From Alphaproteobacteria bacterium HGW-Alphaproteobacteria-1 (lineage in GTDB: Bacteria > Pseudomonadota > Alphaproteobacteria > Rhodobacterales > Rhodobacteraceae), in the NCBI GenBank assembly GCA_002842985.1, contig PHEQ01000005.1, forward strand, positions 1 through 64,000: a DNA stretch of 64,000 nt, given 5' to 3'. Shown one piece after another: positions 1 through 8,247 of this stretch. The position numbers were made by a program, and so were the translations under genes. Within the stretch, counting starts at the first letter, position 1; each line of letters opens with the position of its first letter. The notes beneath the pieces are model-generated. The model did no database searches and was not told the origin of the DNA. It saw only the letters and a program-made list of their open reading frames with translations.

Positions 1-135
1 CGGCATGGCAGACGTGAAAAATCATGGTTCCGAACCGGCCTTGACGCCCTGCGGAACTGGATACTCCATCAGCACGACCAAGCCCTCAACGCATGGATAA
101 CATGCCCGAAAAGGCGCATGAAGGTCATCACATGA
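1..135 (+). pseudogene. C-terminal fragment of a probable transposase (cut by window edge)
   Basis: Frame 1 is open from the first base to a TGA at 133-135 and gives 44 residues including WFRTGLDALRNWIL, then a basic tail ending KRRMKVIT. This resembles the C-terminus of DDE transposases of the IS4/IS5 type. The family assignment is from memory of such tails and is weak. The 5' part lies outside the window, so it may be intact there. It lies just upstream of an IS66 insertion, in a region rich in mobile remnants. Confidence 0.4.
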
Positions 136-295
136 GACGAGTCGTGTACCGTGCCACCCCAGCCAATGACCTCAAAATAGTCCATAATTCCCAATGGAAT
201 AGCCGCTTATCAAGCGGCCAGCCTCCCGTCTCCACGTCGCGGTGGTTCACAAACCGGTTCACATCGCGCGCGGTGTAAGACCCGGGAACCGTCGA

Positions 296-303
296 GAAAG
301 TGG
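296..303. repeat. Target site duplication of the IS66 element, left copy
   Basis: The eight bases GAAAGTGG directly precede the left inverted repeat and recur exactly at 2758-2765 after the right one. IS66-family elements are known to make 8-bp duplications, so this fixes the element ends and shows a simple transposition event with little decay since. Confidence 0.9.
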
Positions 304-321
304 GTATCCGTCCGGTCTGAC
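304..321 (+). repeat. Left terminal inverted repeat of the IS66 element
   Basis: An 18-bp sequence starting GTATCCGTCC is matched perfectly, inverted, by 2740-2757. Outside the two repeats the sequence is the 8-bp target duplication. Confidence 0.92.
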
Positions 322-331
322 TGGCGTTGAC

Positions 332-1843
332 TTATTCAGCGATCCAGTTCCAGGGCATCAGTTCATCGATGTGGGGCATTTTGTGATCTGCGACACGCGC
401 CAGAACCCAACGCAGCCACGCCTCGGGATCGACACTGTTCATGCGGCAGGTCTCAATGAGGGTATAGGCAATGGCAGCAGCGTCAGCGCCGCCCTTTGAT
501 CCCATGAACAGATAATTTTTGCGTCCCAGAGTTACCGGTCTGATTGAGCGCTCGCAGATATTGTTATCCAGCTCCAGCCTGCCATCTTCGAGATATGCCC
601 GCGCCTTTGGCATGCGGCCGAGCGCATAGCGGATGGCCGCTGCCAGGGTTGATTTACCGGAGATCTTGGGCAATTGCAGCGAGAGCCACGCCTCGAGGTT
701 ATCAAAGACCGGTTTTGCCTTTGCCTGTCGCAGGGCAACGCGCGCATCAATGGGCTGATAGCGCGCTTCTTTTTCTACGGCATAAAGGGCAGCGATGCGC
801 TCGATTGCTTCTTCGGCGATGGCAGAGCCTTCGCTCTCATAGATATCGACGAACTTGCGACGCACATGGACCATGCAGGCTTGTTCACTGGCGCGATCTG
901 TCCCGAACAGCCCATTGAACCCGGTGAAGCCATCGGCGTGGATCACACCCTTATACCCCTTGAGGTGGGATGAGGGGTGTTCGCCCTTGCGATCTACACT
1001 GAACTGATACCACACGCAGGGCGGCGTTGGCCCGCACCATGGGCGTTCATCGCGCACATAGCTCCACAGGCGTGCCGTTTGAGCCTTGGCTTTCGTCTGC
1101 ATCTTGACGGGCGTGTCATCGGCGAACAGCGCAGGTCCAGCCCGAACCAGTTTGCCGATATGAGCCGCCAGTGGTTCCAGAAGTGCCGTTGATCGCCCCA
1201 CCCAATCGGTCAGCGTGGACCGGTGCAGGGCGACCTTGTCACGGGCATAGATTTCAGACTGGCGATAGAGCGGAAGGTGATCACAATATTTGCCGACCAG
1301 AACATGGGCCAACAGGCCCGGACCCGGGCGCCCGCGGGCAATCGGGCGTGAGGGCAGTTCGGCTTGAGCAAATACTTCACAACAGGTGCAGGTCATGCGC
1401 GGTCGCACGATCCGTTTCACTACAAAATGACCGGGGACGTATTCCAGCTCTTCTGTCACGTCCTCACCAAGCTGCTTGAGCGCGCCACCACAAGCACCGC
1501 AGCTATCGCCCGGCGACAGGATTTCTTCCTGTCGTTCAAGATGATCGGGCAGCGGTGCGCGATTGTGGGTGCGTTTGGCAGGAGCGTCTTGATCAGCATC
1601 CGTTTCCGGGGCTGCCTTTTGCGCCTCGGAGGCCGCCGCAATTTCGGTGTCTTCCTGAAGATCGAACGCCAGTTGATCCATGGTCTCGGATTTGCTGCCA
1701 AAACGGGCCTTGCGATGTCCCGCCAGTTCCTTCTTCAGCTTCTCGATCTGATAGGCTTGCGCCTTGATTTCGGCCGCCATCAACTCGCTGACTGCGCGCA
1801 GTTCAGTGGGGTCTTCGGGCAGGGAGGTGAACGTCGCGCGCAT
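332..1843 (-). CDS. tnpC: IS66 family transposase TnpC
   Basis: This 503-residue protein is the DDE transposase of the element. Residues 1-60 contain a leucine-rich coiled segment. A zinc-binding region follows with CGAC near 115-118 and CTCC near 152-155, as in the IS66 zinc-finger domain. The catalytic acidic residues are visible in FADDTP (Asp 242/243), HADGFTGF (Asp 304) and [11 protein letters not shown] (Glu 431). Length is normal for the family (about 500-530). No frameshift is seen, so the enzyme should be functional. The stop lies about 28 bp inside the left end of the element. Confidence 0.97.
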   Translation of the reverse strand: MRATFTSLPEDPTELRAVSELMAAEIKAQAYQIEKLKKELAGHRKARFGSKSETMDQLAFDLQEDTEIAAASEAQKAAPETDADQDAPAKRTHNRAPLPDHLERQEEILSPGDSCGACGGALKQLGEDVTEELEYVPGHFVVKRIVRPRMTCTCCEVFAQAELPSRPIARGRPGPGLLAHVLVGKYCDHLPLYRQSEIYARDKVALHRSTLTDWVGRSTALLEPLAAHIGKLVRAGPALFADDTPVKMQTKAKAQTARLWSYVRDERPWCGPTPPCVWYQFSVDRKGEHPSSHLKGYKGVIHADGFTGFNGLFGTDRASEQACMVHVRRKFVDIYESEGSAIAEEAIERIAALYAVEKEARYQPIDARVALRQAKAKPVFDNLEAWLSLQLPKISGKSTLAAAIRYALGRMPKARAYLEDGRLELDNNICERSIRPVTLGRKNYLFMGSKGGADAAAIAYTLIETCRMNSVDPEAWLRWVLARVADHKMPHIDELMPWNWIAE

Positions 1844-1911
1844 GCGGATTTTATATCCGAACAGCCTCCTGAACGGAACGCAAAATGCGCATAAACCCCT
1901 GTTTTATTGGC

Positions 1912-2259
1912 TTATCCGGCCTGCAATGGTCGCCATGTCCGCGCAGGCGTCCGCCAGTCAATGCCTTCCAGAAGCATCGACAGTTGCGCTGCTGAGACAC
2001 AGATTTTACCGTCCTTGGCCGCAGGCCAGACAAACCGCCCTTTCTCGAGGCGTTTCATAAATAGGCATGCGCCCTGCGTGTCCCACCAGATGATTTTTAA
2101 CAGGTCACCCCGACGGCCACGGAATACGAATAGATGGCCAGAATACGGGTCCTCAGACAACATCTTCTCCGTTTGTGCGGCCAGCGTGTTGAAGCCGCGC
2201 CGCATATCCGTGATGCCCGCAGCCAGCCACACCCGCGTGTTGATCGGCACAGGGATCAT
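1912..2259 (-). CDS. tnpB: IS66 family accessory protein TnpB (IS66 Orf2)
   Basis: This 115-residue protein begins [15 protein letters not shown] and contains [10 protein letters not shown] and [18 protein letters not shown], the hallmark stretches of the IS66 Orf2-like family. Its exact role is unsettled, but it is needed for transposition in several IS66 elements. The start overlaps the tnpA stop by 4 bp, suggesting translational coupling. Confidence 0.96.
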   Translation of the reverse strand: MIPVPINTRVWLAAGITDMRRGFNTLAAQTEKMLSEDPYSGHLFVFRGRRGDLLKIIWWDTQGACLFMKRLEKGRFVWPAAKDGKICVSAAQLSMLLEGIDWRTPARTWRPLQAG

Positions 2260-2693
2260 GCCGTCAGCCCCTGCACCAGCCCGACGACCGATGCCAGCGA
2301 CGTCGGGCCTTCCACCAGAATACGGCGCCCATCCGACAGCGCGATATCCACGCGCTGCGCCAAGACGGCATGGCCAGGATCAGCCGCAACGTCATTCATG
2401 CGCGCGGGAGAAGTGTGGCTTTCCAGGGCGGGCGTTTCAATCTCGACCGGCAGGAAAACGCCTTCAAGAGCGATGCTCTCCTCTGGCGACGACCCACCCT
2501 CATCAGGCGCGAACCGGGGATCCTTCAGCCATTTGAAAATCAGGTTCGCGTTCATCGAATAGCGCCGCGCAACCTGTGCAACCGAAACGCCCGGCGTCAA
2601 CGTCTGCGCGCAAATCGTGCGCTTCTCGTCGTCCGACCAGACCCGCTTCTTCAAACCCTTCTTCCCCGCCATCACCGACCTCAAGATGTCCAC
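2256..2693 (-). CDS. tnpA: IS66 family accessory protein TnpA (helix-turn-helix)
   Basis: This 145-residue protein has a DNA-binding N-terminus of the IS3/IS66 TnpA type: [13 protein letters not shown], then [23 protein letters not shown], a clear helix-turn-helix. It is the first gene of the element and probably binds its ends or regulates the operon. The ATG at 2693 gives [10 protein letters not shown]. The internal Met at 2672 ([10 protein letters not shown]) is an equally plausible start. Confidence 0.93.
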   Translation of the reverse strand: MDILRSVMAGKKGLKKRVWSDDEKRTICAQTLTPGVSVAQVARRYSMNANLIFKWLKDPRFAPDEGGSSPEESIALEGVFLPVEIETPALESHTSPARMNDVAADPGHAVLAQRVDIALSDGRRILVEGPTSLASVVGLVQGLTA

Positions 2694-2739
2694 TATCGAT
2701 GGTGGACACTATCACCCACTCCATCACGCAGGCAGGGCG

Positions 2740-2757
2740 GTCAGACCGGACGGATAC
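2740..2757 (-). repeat. Right terminal inverted repeat of the IS66 element
   Basis: This is the reverse complement of 304-321 over all 18 bases. The target duplication GAAAGTGG follows immediately at 2758-2765. Confidence 0.92.
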
Positions 2758-2765
2758 GAAAGTGG
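2758..2765. repeat. Target site duplication of the IS66 element, right copy
   Basis: GAAAGTGG is identical to 296-303 across the 2454-bp element, which supports recent insertion. Confidence 0.9.
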
Positions 2766-2990
2766 GGGTTTCACCTCGTTCGCAGAAACGGGACCTTTTA
2801 CTTCCGCCGGCGCTGGCCCGAAAAAATCCGCCGTTTCGGCGCGCCTGCATTTCTGTCGGTTTCTCTTCGAACCCACGTTCTCGCCGAAGCGGTAAGGCGG
2901 TCTGCCGACCTGCTGTCCGCGATCGAGGCAGGAGAGAGAGACGTGCTCAACGAACTTCAGAACAGAGGCAGTCGAAATCCTGTGTCATGA
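2758..2990 (+). pseudogene. N-terminal remnant of a DUF6538-type tyrosine recombinase (integrase)
   Basis: Joining the flanks of the IS element gives an open frame reading KWGFHLVRRNGTFYFRRRWP, then RTHVLAEAVRRSADLLSAIE, and stopping with TGA at 2988-2990. The LVRRxGxFYFRRRxP start is typical of the DUF6538 domain at the N-terminus of phage-type integrases. The SAM-like and catalytic domains (R...HxxR...Y) are absent. Upstream of the insertion the frame is open back to about 181 but has no ATG, GTG or TTG. The gene was therefore probably already decayed before or around the IS66 insertion. Confidence 0.7.
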
Positions 2991-3074
2991 GCAGCCACCC
3001 TATCATCTTCGGGCCGCACAGGGAGAGCTGGCCCCGGAGGCTGACACCCGCCAACTAAGTCGCTCGCGCCGCGC

Positions 3075-3845
3075 TCAGATCGACCGGATTGCCCCGCCAT
3101 CAATGCGGATGCGTGATCCCGTGACATAGCCCGCCCGGACCGAGGCAAGGAAAGTCACAACATCAGCAAATTCCTCGGGCTTGCCATAGCGCCCCGCCGG
3201 GATGGTCGAACGCGATTTGTTGGCAACCTCGGCCACATCGGTCTGGGTGCGTTTGGCGGCGGCGGCGTCCAACTCGTCCACCCTTTCGGTATGGATGCGC
3301 CCCGGCATAACGACATTCACCGTGATCCCGTCAGCGGCCACCTCAGAGGCCAGCGTCTTGGACCATCCCACGACCGCTGCGCGGATGCCGTTCGACAGGG
3401 CCAGATTGGGGATCGGCTGCTCTACCCCCGACGAAGTGATCGAGATCACACGCCCCCAGCCACGCGCCTTCATCGCGGGCAAAAGACGGGTGGTCAGGTG
3501 AAAGATATTCGCAGCCATCGCCTCGAAATGGGTGATCCATGCGGCGCGGTCGGCCTCCTGCGCGGTGCCGGGGGGCGGACCGCCGCTGTTGTTGACGATG
3601 ATGTCGACGCCGCCATTGGCCAGAAGATCGTTGACCACCGCATCGAGGCTGACCAGATCGGCCAGATCGAGTTTGACGGGATGAACATTTCCAAGGCCCT
3701 GCGACCAACTGTCAATCAGCTCAAGGCTGCGCGCGGCCGCAAAGACGATTGCCCCCTCGGCCGCGAGCGCTTGCGCAATGGCCATCCCCAAACCACGACT
3801 CGCCCCCAGCACAAGCGCGCGTTTTCCCTGCAATCCAAGATCCAT
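3075..3845 (-). CDS. SDR family oxidoreductase with altered catalytic residues
   Basis: The 256-residue protein has a Rossmann start LVLGASRGLG (residues 11-20), the NNSGG motif near 85-89, SITSSG (135-140) and the C-terminal GYVTGSRIRIDGG. It is a classical-length short-chain dehydrogenase. The expected YxxxK is not there: the stretch reads NLALSNGIRAA, so Leu 148 and Asn 152 occupy the Tyr and Lys positions. It may be a divergent subfamily with another mechanism or a non-catalytic member. The gene ends the catabolic operon and its ATG touches the stop of the DapA-like gene, so it is probably co-transcribed. The substrate is unknown. Confidence 0.9.
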   Translation of the reverse strand: MDLGLQGKRALVLGASRGLGMAIAQALAAEGAIVFAAARSLELIDSWSQGLGNVHPVKLDLADLVSLDAVVNDLLANGGVDIIVNNSGGPPPGTAQEADRAAWITHFEAMAANIFHLTTRLLPAMKARGWGRVISITSSGVEQPIPNLALSNGIRAAVVGWSKTLASEVAADGITVNVVMPGRIHTERVDELDAAAAKRTQTDVAEVANKSRSTIPAGRYGKPEEFADVVTFLASVRAGYVTGSRIRIDGGAIRSI

Positions 3846-4768
3846 CAGCCCAATTCCTTCAGTCGTTTGTCCTGTCGTGCGATCAGAAGATCCACCTCTG
3901 CCCGGCTGGCCGCAGAGAGCGCCGCGCCGGGTTTGCGCAGGGCATCATGGGCAATGATCCCGCGCTTGGCGAGCGTATACTTCCGGATCGCAAGGCCAAG
4001 GCCCGGCTGCTGTTCGAACCGCGCGAGCGGCAGATAGGCATCGAAGACGTCGCGCGCGCGGTCCATGTCGCCTTTGGCATGATGTTCGACCACGCCGACC
4101 ATCATTTCTGTGTAGGCGAAGCCGGTCATCGCCCCGTCTGCGCCTCGCTCCATCTCCTCGGGCAGGAAGACCCCGCCATTGCCGCAGAGGATCGAGATAC
4201 GACGGTTCAACACCCCCTCGCGGCGCAGGGCGGTGATCTTTTCCAGACCCGGCCAGTCCTCGTGCTTGAGGCAGACACAGGTAGGCAGGTCATTCATGAT
4301 CCGTGCGATCACGCCATTCGACATCTGCACGCCGGTGGCCAGCGGGAAATCCTGCAAGACGAAGGGCACATCGCCCAGAACATCAGCCGTTTGCCGGAAA
4401 TAGGTGACGATCTGATCATCAGTGCGCAGGCTGCCGGGCGGGGCGACCATGACGCCACCGGCCCCGAGATCCATCACCTTCCGCGTCAAGGTGTCGATCT
4501 GCGCGAAACCGGGGGCCGAGACGCCCACGACAACCGGCACCCGCCCCGCGACACGGGCAAGGATGCGGGCGACCACATCGCGCGATTCCTCGACCGTGAG
4601 CTTGGGCGCCTCACCCATCATGCCCAGAACGGTCAGACCCGTCGACCCGGCCTCGAGATAGAAATCAACCATCCGGTCGCAACTCTCCATGTCGATGCGC
4701 CCATCGGGATGAAAGGGTGTGACGGCGATGACGTATACGCCGCGCGCCTGGGTGGTAAGTGTCGTCAT
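3845..4768 (-). CDS. DapA/dihydrodipicolinate synthase family aldolase or lyase
   Basis: The start at 4768 (MTTLTTQARGVYVIAVTPF) is chosen because it overlaps the racemase stop by 4 bp (ATGA). The 308-residue TIM-barrel protein keeps the Schiff-base lysine (CLKHED, Lys 168). The DHDPS tyrosine of YNVP is replaced (LQDFP, Gln 139), and the GTTGE motif reads GMMGE. It is therefore unlikely to be a true dihydrodipicolinate synthase. More likely it is a catabolic aldolase or decarboxylating lyase acting on a product of the adjacent racemase and amidohydrolase. The reaction cannot be named. Confidence 0.88.
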   Translation of the reverse strand: MTTLTTQARGVYVIAVTPFHPDGRIDMESCDRMVDFYLEAGSTGLTVLGMMGEAPKLTVEESRDVVARILARVAGRVPVVVGVSAPGFAQIDTLTRKVMDLGAGGVMVAPPGSLRTDDQIVTYFRQTADVLGDVPFVLQDFPLATGVQMSNGVIARIMNDLPTCVCLKHEDWPGLEKITALRREGVLNRRISILCGNGGVFLPEEMERGADGAMTGFAYTEMMVGVVEHHAKGDMDRARDVFDAYLPLARFEQQPGLGLAIRKYTLAKRGIIAHDALRKPGAALSAASRAEVDLLIARQDKRLKELG

Positions 4769-5436
4769 GCTGTGTCCTGTCGTGTCTTTTGCAATGCTAC
4801 GCGGCCAATGGCCATGGCGGTGGCGGCCTGACATGGTTCCACCACGGGCAGGCCGAGGTGGTTTTCCAGATCGGTGCGGAACGCCGTCATCCCGGCGCAG
4901 CCAAGGATGAGGACATCCGCCATCGCGTCGTCCCGCAGGCGTGTGCCAACCTCTTTCAGCCGTGCAAAGGTGCGCGTCTCATCGGCCAGTTCCAGCACGC
5001 CCAGTTCCAGCGGCATGTCGGCGGCCAGACGGTCCATCACCCCCATCGCGCCGATATAGCGTATATGGCGCGGGATGCTGCGCGACAGGATCGAGATGAT
5101 GCCGAAGCGTTGGCCCATGGTCATGGCTGTGAGGATCGACGCCTCGGCGATGCCCAGAACGGGGCGGGCGGATTGTTCGCGGAGCGCAGCCAGGCCGGGA
5201 TCGGAGTAGCAGGCCACGACAAAGGCCGAGGCGGTGTCTTCCAGTGCGGAGCAATGGGCCAGAAGCGGCGTCACGACACCATCGACATGGGCCTGCGTTT
5301 CGATACCCGGCGGGCCTTCGGCCAGGGTGCGCGCCGCGATCGGCACAGGGCTTACCGCGCGCATCGGAGCCACGGCCCGGTCGATGCCATCCGTCACATG
5401 CTGGCTGCTGTTCGGGTTGATCACATAGATCGTCAT
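4765..5436 (-). CDS. Aspartate/glutamate/hydantoin racemase family protein
   Basis: The 223-residue protein begins MTIYVINPNSS, the usual start of the hydantoin racemase/Asp-Glu racemase superfamily. The two catalytic cysteines of cofactor-independent racemases are present: FVVACYSDPG (Cys 76) and LILGCAGM (Cys 180). Start and stop overlap the neighbouring genes by 4 bp on both sides, so it is inside a tightly coupled operon. Context (amidohydrolase, a truncated hydantoinase-like gene, an Opp-type importer) fits racemization of a cyclic amide such as a hydantoin. Other Asp/Glu superfamily activities, such as maleate isomerase, are possible. Confidence 0.88.
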   Translation of the reverse strand: MTIYVINPNSSQHVTDGIDRAVAPMRAVSPVPIAARTLAEGPPGIETQAHVDGVVTPLLAHCSALEDTASAFVVACYSDPGLAALREQSARPVLGIAEASILTAMTMGQRFGIISILSRSIPRHIRYIGAMGVMDRLAADMPLELGVLELADETRTFARLKEVGTRLRDDAMADVLILGCAGMTAFRTDLENHLGLPVVEPCQAATAMAIGRVALQKTRQDTA

Positions 5437-6878
5437 GGCGTATCGCCCTCCTTCCCCCAGAAATCCAATGGTCGTTCAAGGTCTGCGGTCCCGCCGATCC
5501 GGTCGATCATCAGCGCGGTCTGTGCGGCGGCATTCGAGAGGATCGCGGCCTCGTCCACCTCTGTGGCGCGACCATCGCGCAGCACCATCCGCCCGCCGAC
5601 CATGACATGCGACACGTCATTTCCATTGGCAAAACAGACCAGCCGGTGCAGCGCCATGTTGAGCGGAAAGAGATGCGGCTTGCGCAGATCGAGCATGACG
5701 ATGTCGGCTGATTTGCCCGGTTCGAGCGAGCCGATCCGGTCGGCCATCCCCAGCGCGGTTGCGGCCCCGATGGTGCACATCTCGAGCACTTTGCCGATGG
5801 GCAGGACCGAGGCATCGCGGAAGAAGCGGCGGTGGTAATGAATCGCCTGCTGCATGTGGCGGAACATGTCGGCCGAGCGGTCCGGGGCGGTGGCATCCGA
5901 TCCCAGCGCAACGGTGGACCCCGCGGCCATCAGTTCTGTCGCGGGGCAGCGTCCGAGGATCGCGGCATTTGCCGAGGGGTTGTGCGCGACCTTGGTACCC
6001 GTCGCGGCGATCAGGGCAATCTCATCCTCATGCAGGTCGATGCAATGGGACAGAAGGCTGTCGTGCCCCAGAAGGTCCAGCGATTCCACCCGGCGGACGG
6101 AGCCGCGCCAATGGCCGTCCTGCGTGAAGATCAGCCCCTTGGCGCGGGCATAGGCGCGCACCACCTGCGCCTGTTCGCAGGCGGCGGCATAGGCGGCGGG
6201 GGGCATGTCGCGCTCATGCTCGTCGCGCAAGACGGGGTAGAGCATGGCGATCTGGATGCGCCCGTCATGGGTGTCGTGCCATGTGCCGACGATCTGCTGG
6301 CAGGTCTGGAATTGCTGCGCGAAGCTGACCGCGTGGCGGTGCTTTTCGCCCTCAGTCCAGTGGGCATAGGTGCGCGGATGCGGGGCACGGGTAGGGCCGA
6401 CGGCGACCATGCTGCGGGTGCCGACCTCGACCACGCCCCGGCAATGCGCGGCGGCATGGGCGGGGTCGTCGGTGCGCATGATCGTATCGCCACCGCCCAG
6501 CAGAGAAACGCCCGTGGTCACGCCGAAGCGCAGGCGTTCGAGGGCGGCGAGGCGCGCCTCGGCATACCAGAAGGCGGGGGGCGAGGCCTGGGTATAGACC
6601 TCGCCACAGATTTCTTCCCAGCGGTCGCCGCCATGCATCCCCATCGACTTGATCAGGGCGTGGCCGGCATGGGCGTGCACGTCGATCAGGCCGGGGAAGA
6701 TGATATGATCGGTGCAATCCTGCGTTTCGCTGGCCTTCACACCGGATTGCAGGGCTGCGGCGGTATCCACGGCGATGATCCGGCCGTCGCGGATGGCGAT
6801 GGCGCCGTTGTCGATCACGCGGCGGGCGGGGTTCATGGTGACGACGGTGCCGCCTTTGAGAAGGGTATCGGCCTGCAT
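5433..6878 (-). CDS. Amidohydrolase family protein (TrzA/AtzB/SsnA-like)
   Basis: The 481-residue metal-dependent hydrolase has an N-terminal composite beta domain (LLKGGTVVTMNP), the metal-binding DVHAHAGH (His 68 and His 70), a conserved SHCIDLHEDE segment, the metal Asp in LGSDATAPDRSADM, and the C-terminal GSLEPGKSADIVMLD. Such enzymes deaminate or dechlorinate N-heterocycles or open ring amides. The exact substrate is not deducible. The start is 1 bp downstream of the binding-protein stop, and the stop overlaps the racemase start by 4 bp. Confidence 0.92.
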   Translation of the reverse strand: MQADTLLKGGTVVTMNPARRVIDNGAIAIRDGRIIAVDTAAALQSGVKASETQDCTDHIIFPGLIDVHAHAGHALIKSMGMHGGDRWEEICGEVYTQASPPAFWYAEARLAALERLRFGVTTGVSLLGGGDTIMRTDDPAHAAAHCRGVVEVGTRSMVAVGPTRAPHPRTYAHWTEGEKHRHAVSFAQQFQTCQQIVGTWHDTHDGRIQIAMLYPVLRDEHERDMPPAAYAAACEQAQVVRAYARAKGLIFTQDGHWRGSVRRVESLDLLGHDSLLSHCIDLHEDEIALIAATGTKVAHNPSANAAILGRCPATELMAAGSTVALGSDATAPDRSADMFRHMQQAIHYHRRFFRDASVLPIGKVLEMCTIGAATALGMADRIGSLEPGKSADIVMLDLRKPHLFPLNMALHRLVCFANGNDVSHVMVGGRMVLRDGRATEVDEAAILSNAAAQTALMIDRIGGTADLERPLDFWGKEGDTP

Positions 6879-6879
6879 G

Positions 6880-8247
6880 TCACACCTCCGGCAGCAGGGG
6901 CAGGCGCGCGGCGTCGATCACGCCGTCGGCGGGCATCTGGAAGGCGGGGTGCGCACCTGCGAGGCCGATCACCCTGAGCGGGTTGTAGAGCGTGAGCCAG
7001 GCGGGATCGTCCTGTAACAGGCGACAGGCCTTGCGCCAGATGGCGGCGCGCCTGATGCGGTCGGTGGTGGCGCGGCCTTGGTCCAGCAGCGCTTCGATGG
7101 CGGGGTTGGCATAGCCTTGCCACCAGGCTCCGGCCACGCGGCTGTCGATCTTTTCATAGAGCACGCGATAGGTGCTCATCGGGCTGGAGTCGAAGACGCA
7201 CATGTCGCGGATCTCCTTGCGTCGGACCATGTGGGCGTAGTCCTCGCGTTCGGAGTGGACAAAGACACTGAGGGTGACGCCCACCTGCGCGAGTTGATCG
7301 GCCAGGACGGCGGTCAGGCGTTCGGCCTCGTCCGGCAGGCGGGTGGGGCAGTCCACGTCAAGGGTCAGACCATCCGCATGACCAGCCTCGGCCAGCAGTC
7401 GGAGCGCGGTGTGACGGTCCGGCGCGGCCCCGGCCACCACATCGGCAATCAGCGCGTCGCGGTCCACCGCAAGGCTGAGGGCCCGGCGCATACGCGCGTC
7501 CGCCAGCGGACCGCGCGCCGCGTTCAAAAGGTAGATGATCGCCACGGGCGAGAGATACACATGCCGCATTGCGCCAAGGCGTTGCGAGGCCAGGAAATCA
7601 AAACCATTGGCCACCTGCACCTTGCCCTGTTCCAGAAGCGCCAGACGGTCGGCGGGATCAGGCACGCGTTCCCATGTCAGAAAGGGATTGGCGGGAGTGC
7701 CGGCAAAATGACCATGCACCCGCCGGGCGGTCAGGCGATCTGAGGTCATGCTCTCAAGCCGGTAAGGGCCGGAGCCGATTTGTCGGCTGTGATCGCCCGC
7801 ATCCAGCGCGGCAAAGGCAGAAGGGGCGACGATGAAACCCTGTTCCAGCACATCGAGCAGGTCCGCCATCGATTCCCGAAGGGTGAGGATCACGGTCAGA
7901 TCATCAGGCACGGTGATCCCCGCAGCGCCCAGATATTGCCGCCAGACGGCGGGCGCGCCCAGCGTATAGCCCTTGTCCTCTCGTGCCATGCGCGCGAGAC
8001 TGGCGGCGACGGCGGACGCGTCGCAGGGCGTGCCGTCATGGAACATCACGCCGGGGTGCAGATGGAAGGTCCATGTCCGCGCATCATCGGACACCGCCCA
8101 TCGCTGTGCCAGATAGGGGACGAAATCCTGCCCGACGCGCCGAACCAACGTGTCATAGAGGGCATGGAACACGGTCAGCGTGTCGCTGCCATCGGTGCAG
8201 TCATGCGGGTCTTCAAGGCTGAGCCTTGCCTGTGCAATCACGGTCAT
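6880..8247 (-). CDS. ABC transporter substrate-binding protein, family 5, without signal peptide
   Basis: The 455-residue protein has the SBP_bac_5 pattern: [60 protein letters not shown]. It starts directly with what is normally the mature domain (MTVIAQARLSLEDP) and has no hydrophobic leader or lipobox. The ATG overlaps the upstream ATPase stop by 4 bp, leaving little room for a longer start. Either it works in the cytoplasm or export was lost. It would normally deliver an oligopeptide-like or heterocyclic ligand to the Opp/Dpp-type permease, here largely deleted. Confidence 0.88.
   Translation of the reverse strand: MTVIAQARLSLEDPHDCTDGSDTLTVFHALYDTLVRRVGQDFVPYLAQRWAVSDDARTWTFHLHPGVMFHDGTPCDASAVAASLARMAREDKGYTLGAPAVWRQYLGAAGITVPDDLTVILTLRESMADLLDVLEQGFIVAPSAFAALDAGDHSRQIGSGPYRLESMTSDRLTARRVHGHFAGTPANPFLTWERVPDPADRLALLEQGKVQVANGFDFLASQRLGAMRHVYLSPVAIIYLLNAARGPLADARMRRALSLAVDRDALIADVVAGAAPDRHTALRLLAEAGHADGLTLDVDCPTRLPDEAERLTAVLADQLAQVGVTLSVFVHSEREDYAHMVRRKEIRDMCVFDSSPMSTYRVLYEKIDSRVAGAWWQGYANPAIEALLDQGRATTDRIRRAAIWRKACRLLQDDPAWLTLYNPLRVIGLAGAHPAFQMPADGVIDAARLPLLPEV

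Larger units (their letters stand above)
304..2757 (-). mobile_element. Complete IS66-family insertion sequence (2454 bp)
   Basis: The ends are 18-bp perfect inverted repeats starting GTATCCGTCCGGTCTGAC (304-321; reverse complement at 2740-2757), flanked by the duplication GAAAGTGG. Inside, on the minus strand, are the three usual IS66 genes in order tnpA, tnpB, tnpC, the first two overlapping by 4 bp. All three frames are open, so the element looks potentially active. Its insertion splits the remains of a DUF6538-type tyrosine recombinase. Confidence 0.95.

Noticed and set aside
275..2801. Alternative IS66 ends starting with GTAA (275 and 2801)
   Set aside because: These give no matching inverted repeats and no target duplication, whereas 304-2757 gives an 18-bp match and a perfect 8-bp duplication.
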